From the NCBI GenBank assembly GCA_964493075.1, contig CAZBNU010000065.1:1-19824 (forward strand): DNA of 19,824 bases, in the 5' to 3' direction. This document shows positions 14,762 through 19,824 of this stretch, piece by piece (position 1 is the stretch's first letter; each line of letters begins with the position of its first letter). This DNA is from SLFT01 sp964493075. GTDB lineage: Bacteria; Hydrogenedentota; Hydrogenedentia; Hydrogenedentales; CAITNO01. A program made the position numbers and the translations under genes. The notes beneath the pieces are model-generated. The model saw nothing but the letters and a program-made list of their open reading frames with translations, had not been told where the DNA came from and searched no databases.

Positions 14762-16354
14762 ATGAATAGACGTACTTTCCTGAGGCAGGTTGGCATGGGC
14801 GCAGGCGCAATGGCATTACCCGCTTTTCTGCGCACCGCTGCGGCCGCCGGCACCACCCCGCCCAATATCATTATCATAATGGCGGATGATATGGGGTATT
14901 CCGACATTGGCTGCTATGGTGGCGAAGTGCAAACGCCAAACCTGGACCGATTGGCGGCGGGGGGCGTCCGGTTTACACAATTCTATAATGCGGCACGCTG
15001 CTGTCCGACACGTGCGGCTTTGCTTACCGGCTTGTATCCACATCAGGCGGGGGTAGGGTCCATGGTAGGCACAGGCAAGGAGCCGGGGTATCGCGGGCGG
15101 CTTAACGAATCCTGCGTCACCATCGCCGAGGTGTTGAAGGGCGCTGGCTACACCACGCTCATGTCCGGAAAATACCACGTAACCCATTACAACTACAGCA
15201 ATCCAGAGCCGACCCTGCACCGGGAGAGTTGGCCGAGGCAACGTGGTTTTGACCAGTTCTTCGGCACCCTTGCGGGCGGCGGCAGTTTTTATGATCCCGT
15301 AAGCCTTATGGAAGACAACGAGTTCATCGAGCCGGGCGAGGATTTTTATTACACGGATGCTATCAGTGACCATGCCGCCAGGTTTATTACAAAAGCATCT
15401 GCTGAAAAACCGTTTTTTTTATACACTGCCTATACAGCGCCTCACTGGCCCTTGCACGCTTTGTCCGAAGACATTGAGAAATATAAAACGGTATATCGCG
15501 CTGGTTGGGACAACATCCGCGAGCAACGACGGGAGCGGATGATCGAGATGGGGCTGATCAACGCAGACTGGCCGCTCACGGAACGGGACGACCGTATCAA
15601 GTCCTGGGAGGAAACGGAACACAAGGAATGGGAAATCCATCGCATGGCGGTGTACGCGGCGCAGATTGACCGTATGGACCAGGGCGTGGGACGCATCATC
15701 AAAGCGCTCGAAGACACCAACCGACTGGACAACACGCTTATTCTGTTTCTTGCCGACAACGGCGGCTGCGACGAAATCATTAACGGCACCAACACGCGGC
15801 ACGGTGATTTTGCACGGGGCGGCACCACGCCAGAGGTGTTCCCGGGTGAACCAGACACCTATGCCAGTTACGGCTATGGCTGGGCGAACGCCTCGAACAC
15901 CCCGTTCCGCAAGTACAAGAAATGGATACACGAGGGCGGCGTTGCGTCTCCGCTGATAGCACACTGGCCTGCGGTGATTAAAGATCAAGGTGCGCTGCGG
16001 CATCAGGTCAGTCATGTGATCGACCTCATGGCCACCTGCGCCGATATTTCAGGCGCGGACTATCCGGAAACCTTTAACGACCACGCCATTCTCCCAAAAG
16101 AAGGCGTCAGCATCGCGCCCGCTTTCGTGGATAAGCCACTTAACCGTCCGGCGCCCCTGTTCTGGGAACATATCGGGAACCGGGGCATGCGCGATGGTCG
16201 CTGGAAACTGGTCGCTGGCAAAAACGGCGCCTGGGAACTCTATGATCTGGAAAAGGACCGCACGGAATTGAATAATCTCGCGGCGGAACATCCAGACCGA
16301 TGCAGGCAAATGATCGCCGATTATGAAACCTGGGCGATACGTGTGGGCGTGTGA
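14762..16354 (+). CDS. Tat-exported formylglycine-dependent sulfatase (arylsulfatase family)
   Basis: A 530-residue type I sulfatase. A twin-arginine signal opens it (NRRTFLRQVG, then a hydrophobic stretch and a TAAAAG cut region near 25-30), so it is exported folded. The core shows Asp42-Asp43 (MADDMGYSDIG), the maturation motif C80-C-P-T-R84, in which Cys80 is converted to formylglycine, SGKYH (Lys137, His139), TAPHWP (His228), ADNGG (Asp332, Asn333) and FRKYKKWIHEGG with a basic residue for sulfate binding. All key residues are present, so activity is expected: removal of sulfate esters from a polysaccharide or similar substrate in the periplasm. AAGGAA lies 8 bases before the ATG. It is tail-to-tail with the BNR_4-type gene, 13 bases apart. 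No sulfatase-maturing enzyme gene is in the window. Confidence 0.95.
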   Translation: MNRRTFLRQVGMGAGAMALPAFLRTAAAAGTTPPNIIIIMADDMGYSDIGCYGGEVQTPNLDRLAAGGVRFTQFYNAARCCPTRAALLTGLYPHQAGVGSMVGTGKEPGYRGRLNESCVTIAEVLKGAGYTTLMSGKYHVTHYNYSNPEPTLHRESWPRQRGFDQFFGTLAGGGSFYDPVSLMEDNEFIEPGEDFYYTDAISDHAARFITKASAEKPFFLYTAYTAPHWPLHALSEDIEKYKTVYRAGWDNIREQRRERMIEMGLINADWPLTERDDRIKSWEETEHKEWEIHRMAVYAAQIDRMDQGVGRIIKALEDTNRLDNTLILFLADNGGCDEIINGTNTRHGDFARGGTTPEVFPGEPDTYASYGYGWANASNTPFRKYKKWIHEGGVASPLIAHWPAVIKDQGALRHQVSHVIDLMATCADISGADYPETFNDHAILPKEGVSIAPAFVDKPLNRPAPLFWEHIGNRGMRDGRWKLVAGKNGAWELYDLEKDRTELNNLAAEHPDRCRQMIADYETWAIRVGV

Positions 16355-16367
16355 TAACGGCCCATGG

Positions 16368-17744
16368 TCATTTCATCGGTTCAGGGGTGGCGGTGTTTTC
16401 GGTCATATCATAGGGAAGCACCCATACCTTGTCCGCGTCCTTATTGGTGAAATAAAGGTGTGACTGCGAGAATTCATCGGGGTTGCCGTCCGCCCAGAAG
16501 GCATAAAAGTCAGGATGGGCATTGACCGGACGCCGCGCATAAGCCTGATTGTATGTGCTGCCGCTGGTGATGTTTCGGGCCTTCGTCCAGGTGACGCCAT
16601 TGTTGCAACTGGTCCAGAGCGCCATTTCCCCTCCAGTGCCCAATATCTGCGGGCCAGGTTCCGTGGGCCCAATAATGCGCCAGGTGCCGTCCGCTTCGAT
16701 GTACAGGGAACCCATGTCATAGTTGTGGGTAGATTGGGTAACCTCATGAAAATCCCACGCAGTGCCATTCCAATGCACCAGGGTCCAGATGCGCGGATCA
16801 TTTTCCGGGCCGGGCGCATGACCGCCACTGGTAATGATCAGAATGACAGGCCGTCCCTCAGCATCAAAGTTAATGTCCTTCATATACACCAACCGGCCTT
16901 CTGCGGCATAGTCGCGCACCAGCGCCGGATTCTGCGTATCCTCAAGGGGCGTGACAAGGGTCTCCCCGTTAGCGTTCTGCCAGGTCGTGCCAAAATCGCT
17001 GGTCTCCGCATAGTACAGGTTGGTACGTTTGTCCACATTGCCGCCCGGATGGTAGTTAAAGGCGGTGATCACACGCCCGTCCTTCTCGCGGGTAGTCTGG
17101 TAGTGGCCGCCCATGCCCGCCAACTTCCGGTCTTCTGCCCAGGTCTTTCCGTCAGCGCTGGAAGTCCAATACAGTTCCCGTCCTTTGGTGTATTTGGTAA
17201 AGCATAACAGGAAGCCCCTGTCGGGAATGCACCACGGCTGCGGATAGGTCATCTCGCACTCCCGAACACGCTCGAAAGCATCTGTGCTGTAGGGTTCCAC
17301 ACTGCGGTATACAAAACCCGGGCGCTTGCGTCCCCTGCCGCTGACAAATACCCAGACATGGCCGTCTTCCGCCAGGGAAATGCTCGGATTGTCATGGGGA
17401 TCGTTTACGCCTTCCTTGTCGTGAACAATGGTTGGCTTGGGCACCATGCCGGTGGCATGGTCGTAACAGGAAGCCATACACAATAGGTAGCGTTCATCCG
17501 GGGTACGGGTACCGCCGTATACAAAGAAGGTTTTGTTCACCTCCGGCGCATAAACAGCAAGGGGTACATGTTTGGCGGTGTACGTGCCGAGTCCCCCGGA
17601 ATACTTGTCGCCATGTTCCAGAAACTGCCCAAGGGTAAACCAGATGCCCTTGTAACCGTCAGTTTTTTCGCTGTTAATAACGGGTTCCGTAAAGGCGGAA
17701 AGGGCTACTGTAAATAGAACAAACAGTGTAATAGCAATGCGCAT
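16368..17744 (-). CDS. Secreted BNR_4-type beta-propeller protein (possible carbohydrate-active enzyme)
   Basis: A 458-residue protein with a signal peptide (MRIAITLFVLFTVALSAFTEP). After YKGIWFTLGQ and the family landmark GGLGTYTAKHVPLAVYAPE it forms a propeller with BNR/Asp-box motifs SADGKTW (196-202) and SDFGTTW (249-255) and a degenerate one, CNNGVTW (380-386). The opening and its length fit the Pfam BNR_4 group, often labelled sialidase-like; some members of this fold are polysaccharide lyases such as PL24 ulvan lyases. I cannot assign hydrolase or lyase activity, and sialidase arginine-triad evidence is lacking, so 'sialidase' would be overstated. GGAG lies 9 bases before the ATG. Its tail-to-tail sulfatase neighbour suggests breakdown of a sulfated polysaccharide. 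Confidence 0.8.
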   Translation of the reverse strand: MRIAITLFVLFTVALSAFTEPVINSEKTDGYKGIWFTLGQFLEHGDKYSGGLGTYTAKHVPLAVYAPEVNKTFFVYGGTRTPDERYLLCMASCYDHATGMVPKPTIVHDKEGVNDPHDNPSISLAEDGHVWVFVSGRGRKRPGFVYRSVEPYSTDAFERVRECEMTYPQPWCIPDRGFLLCFTKYTKGRELYWTSSADGKTWAEDRKLAGMGGHYQTTREKDGRVITAFNYHPGGNVDKRTNLYYAETSDFGTTWQNANGETLVTPLEDTQNPALVRDYAAEGRLVYMKDINFDAEGRPVILIITSGGHAPGPENDPRIWTLVHWNGTAWDFHEVTQSTHNYDMGSLYIEADGTWRIIGPTEPGPQILGTGGEMALWTSCNNGVTWTKARNITSGSTYNQAYARRPVNAHPDFYAFWADGNPDEFSQSHLYFTNKDADKVWVLPYDMTENTATPEPMK

Positions 17745-17764
17745 GGTCTTTTACTCCGTCGGCT

Positions 17765-17850
17765 AATTGTAGGGTGGGTGAAGCGGAGCGGAACCCACCA
17801 GACCAGACTGAAAACGGTGGGTTTCGCTCCGCTTCACCCACCCTACAATT
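17765..17850. repeat. Long inverted repeat (REP/MITE-like hairpin) between cinA and the BNR_4 gene
   Basis: Two 35-base arms (17765-17799 and 17816-17850) are complementary at 34 of 35 positions around a 16-base loop. The core reads TAGGGTGGGTGAAGCGGAGC, of the widely dispersed 'GTAGGGTGGGT...ACCCACC' type. A related half copy lies at 14666-14699. The hairpin starts 11 bases after the cinA stop codon and could act as a transcription or RNA-decay barrier for that operon. It is too short to encode anything and has no transposase nearby. Confidence 0.9.
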
Positions 17851-17860
17851 TTTCTATTGT

Positions 17861-18646
17861 TTACTCATAGTCAATACCGGAGGCGAGGTCTCCAAGTCGC
17901 TGGCGTACCTGTGCATCAACAGGATCAATCAACGCTTCAGCGTCTTCTCTCGTGGCGGCACAAGCGGTTATGCGCACGCGCACGGCATCCCGCGAGGCGA
18001 GCAACCCCACGGTAGGGTTGACACCGTCACGGATAAGGTCGCCAATGGCATCATCCACACGGGATTCGCCCAGGCCGTAGACCTTTAACACACGATAATG
18101 GATGGTACGATGTATGTCAAATTTCCAGCACAGGTAGGGAATGACCACACCGTCCAGCATGGGCTTCAATTCATGGGGCACACCTGGCATGCAGACGACA
18201 ACACCCTTGTCCGATTCGGCAATGAGGCCGGGCGCAGTGCCGTGAGGATTGGCAATGGGCGCAGCGCCACAGGGCAGCATGGCCTGTCGTTTATTGTTTT
18301 CAGAGAGGGACCGGTTACGGTGACGGAAACGATCCACAATCACCTGATACAGATCGTCATGATATTCGAGAGGCATGTTCATCACCTCGGCGACACAGTC
18401 GCGGGTGATGTCGTCTACGGTGGGGCCGAGACCGCCGCTGCACAAAATGACCTGGGAACGGGAAAGACCAAGACGCAATGCTTCGTTGATGCGCTCCGCA
18501 TTGTCGCCCACCGTGGTTTTCCAGTACAGGCCGATGCCGCCGGTTGCCAGTGCGCGCGCCATATAGGCGGCATTGGTGTCCTGAATCTGCCCCAGCAGCA
18601 GTTCTGTGCCGACCATCAGGATTTCCGCGTTTACATTGCCGCCCAT
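17861..18646 (-). CDS. cinA: CinA N-terminal (MoaB/Mog-type) domain protein lacking the PncC deamidase domain
   Basis: A 261-residue protein matching the first domain of CinA (COG1058): AEILMVGTELLLGQIQDTNAA, the SGGLGPTVDD signature, NPHGTAPGL, CMPGVPHELKPML and a KVYGLGESRVDDAI region. This domain has been linked to ADP-ribose/NAD-related pyrophosphatase activity in pyridine nucleotide recycling. Full-length CinA (about 410-430 residues) continues with a PncC NMN-deamidase domain; here the frame stops right at the linker (RQRLGDLASGIDYE), followed 11 bases later by the long inverted repeat. Single-domain versions exist, so this may be natural or a trimmed gene. Its ATG overlaps the stop of the upstream gene as TGATG, giving coupled translation. 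Confidence 0.88.
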   Translation of the reverse strand: MGGNVNAEILMVGTELLLGQIQDTNAAYMARALATGGIGLYWKTTVGDNAERINEALRLGLSRSQVILCSGGLGPTVDDITRDCVAEVMNMPLEYHDDLYQVIVDRFRHRNRSLSENNKRQAMLPCGAAPIANPHGTAPGLIAESDKGVVVCMPGVPHELKPMLDGVVIPYLCWKFDIHRTIHYRVLKVYGLGESRVDDAIGDLIRDGVNPTVGLLASRDAVRVRITACAATREDAEALIDPVDAQVRQRLGDLASGIDYE

Positions 18647-19824
18647 CAGCCGTTGACCAGAATACGCGTGGTGGATGCTGTGGTTCCTGTGCGGACAGCG
18701 CTGCGAATATTGTGCTCCATAAACACTGTTTCCAAAGAAGGCAACTGCTCAGTGGTTTGTTGCTTCTTTGCGCAGAGGGTAATTATGTGCAAGACAAACA
18801 AAAGACGGCTAATGCGCAGTTCCCGTTCGGAGGTGTAATAGATGCCGAATCCTTTGGTGCAGACCTGTCTGACTTTATCCGTGCAGGCCGCAGGACGCCG
18901 GGAGTCTACAGCCGACCAGGCAAACAAATCCACATCACCCTGTTCGGGCATTTCGCGATGCGTTTTTGCCTCAAACTCCAGGTCGAGCCGATCGTATGCG
19001 GCAATGAGTTTATCAACCCAGTGAAAGATGGCGCGATACCCTTCCTCGTGAACCTGCAGTTCAATACGCGCCTCATCAATACTGTCCAGATGCTGTCGTC
19101 TCAGATAGGCGTCCCGCTCCTCATTTTCATCGGGCACCATGCGCACACGCATTTTTTCGGGAGGGTCACCGTAATTGAAACTTTCGAGGATGGTTGCAAT
19201 GGAAAACTTCGACTGGGCAAGAAGCATGAATTCCTTCAGCATGGGCGCAACCAGTTCATTATCCTCCAGCAGGTCGTCCAGTTCCTCCAGGGGCCGGAAC
19301 ATATCGGCACTCCAGTCCAGCCACATATCATGAAAAAGGCGCACCACCTTGCCGCCGCATTTGCGCTGTGCCGCGGCATTGTCCGTGGCCGCCTCTTCAA
19401 CAATTTCGAGAAAACGGGCGATTAACCGCCGTCGTGTGCGGCGCAGGATATCGTACCGGAACAAAAAGCGAATGACAATCAGACGGTCCATCAGGGCGTC
19501 AAGCATACTTTCAGAAACGTGGTTATATTCGCTGAAGGCGCGTTTCCAGCGTTTGCGCCAATCGCGCAACCGTCGTGCAGTCACACTACGCGGTTCACGC
19601 CGGATTTCCTCCAGTGCGCCACGGGCAACACGGCCCCGTTTCAGGTATTCCGCAATCTCACGGTTAAACGCGCCCGGATCATCGGCATGCAACAGCAACT
19701 CACCGGTGCGGACATCATAAAAATAGGTGCGGTACAAATCACTGATTAGGACATAACTGATATTCGGGGACTGGGATTCCTGCATCAGGGATCGGGTCGT
19801 GGGACAATAGTCCAGTCCCTTTTC
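18646..19824 (-). CDS. Protein resembling the non-catalytic part of type IIG restriction-modification enzymes, 5' end missing
   Basis: The frame is open to the window edge, so the gene starts outside; the ATG at 19785 (379 residues) may be internal. Features seen, counted from that ATG: ISYVLISDLYRTYFYD (9-24), like the 'YVLLTNF..FRLYD' strand pair of Eco57I/MmeI-type enzymes; a basic helical stretch (45-90); LDALMDRLIVIRFLFRYDIL (95-114), like their 'LLNRLIFIRFLEDRGI' helix; and a long helical region with LFHDMWLDWSADMF (150-163). Near the C-terminus GFGIYYTSERELRISRLL recalls a methyltransferase strand-helix, but no DPxxGSG or NPPY motif is present, so it should not methylate DNA by itself. 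It overlaps cinA by one base. The family call is a by-eye resemblance; the function is unknown. Confidence 0.5.
   Translation of the reverse strand, partial: EKGLDYCPTTRSLMQESQSPNISYVLISDLYRTYFYDVRTGELLLHADDPGAFNREIAEYLKRGRVARGALEEIRREPRSVTARRLRDWRKRWKRAFSEYNHVSESMLDALMDRLIVIRFLFRYDILRRTRRRLIARFLEIVEEAATDNAAAQRKCGGKVVRLFHDMWLDWSADMFRPLEELDDLLEDNELVAPMLKEFMLLAQSKFSIATILESFNYGDPPEKMRVRMVPDENEERDAYLRRQHLDSIDEARIELQVHEEGYRAIFHWVDKLIAAYDRLDLEFEAKTHREMPEQGDVDLFAWSAVDSRRPAACTDKVRQVCTKGFGIYYTSERELRISRLLFVLHIITLCAKKQQTTEQLPSLETVFMEHNIRSAVRTGTTASTTRILVNG

Noticed and set aside
15419..16015. 198-codon minus-strand frame within the sulfatase
   Set aside because: It is a shadow of the GC-rich sulfatase gene, whose catalytic motifs are all in the plus frame.
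16368..17744. Calling the BNR protein a sialidase
   Set aside because: Asp boxes show the propeller fold only; the arginine triad and catalytic Tyr/Glu arrangement of sialidases could not be identified.

Overview
This window looks like a scaffolded metagenome contig (one run of exactly 100 N at 10523-10622) from a Gram-negative-type bacterium. A Tat-exported formylglycine sulfatase, a BNR-type beta-propeller, a bactofilin with its M23 peptidase, and von Willebrand A and zinc-ribbon proteins together suggest the PVC/Planctomycetota-Lentisphaerota-Hydrogenedentota part of the tree. No rRNA, tRNA or marker gene is present, so this placement is an inference. I found no tRNA, rRNA, CRISPR array, transposase or phage gene.

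Layout. (1) 1-2084, plus strand: the 3' part of a secreted VWA-domain protein, then a small zinc-ribbon membrane protein. (2) 2108-3538, minus strand: an M23 peptidase and bactofilin operon behind a strong sigma70-like promoter, likely a cell-shape module. (3) 3539-4130: an intergenic region with a G-rich tract and two perfect stem-loops. (4) 4131-7339, plus strand: a cobalamin-type radical SAM enzyme and a multi-pass membrane SGNH hydrolase/acyltransferase-like protein. (5) 13891-7395, minus strand: an ABC-2 glycan exporter (Wzm permease and Wzt ATPase overlapping by ATGA), then a radical SAM/SPASM-like enzyme broken by the N gap, then a 792-residue fusion of a cluster-less radical-SAM-like domain with a family 2 glycosyltransferase. 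(6) 14034-14561, minus: a PaaI-type thioesterase. (7) 14762-17744: a sulfatase and a BNR_4-type secreted protein in tail-to-tail orientation, flanked by copies of one repeat family. (8) 17861-end, minus: a CinA N-terminal-domain protein, coupled to an upstream gene whose product resembles the non-catalytic part of type IIG restriction-modification enzymes and runs off the window edge.

Most notable system. Regions 4 and 5 form a candidate surface-glycan synthesis, modification and export locus. The unusual parts are: a radical SAM enzyme next to a degenerate paralogue of itself that has lost the SAM-cluster cysteines, kept the C-terminal cysteine motif and become fused to a glycosyltransferase; a Wzt whose C-terminal half is two tandem diverged copies of a module of about 215 residues; and a second, B12-type radical SAM enzyme with a membrane SGNH protein on the facing strand. 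I know of no described pathway with this composition, but that could not be checked here.

The glycan locus looks lower in GC than the sulfatase/CinA side (hand counts of single 60-base lines: about 43% at 5761-5820, about 62% at 15541-15600). This fits, but does not prove, separate histories.
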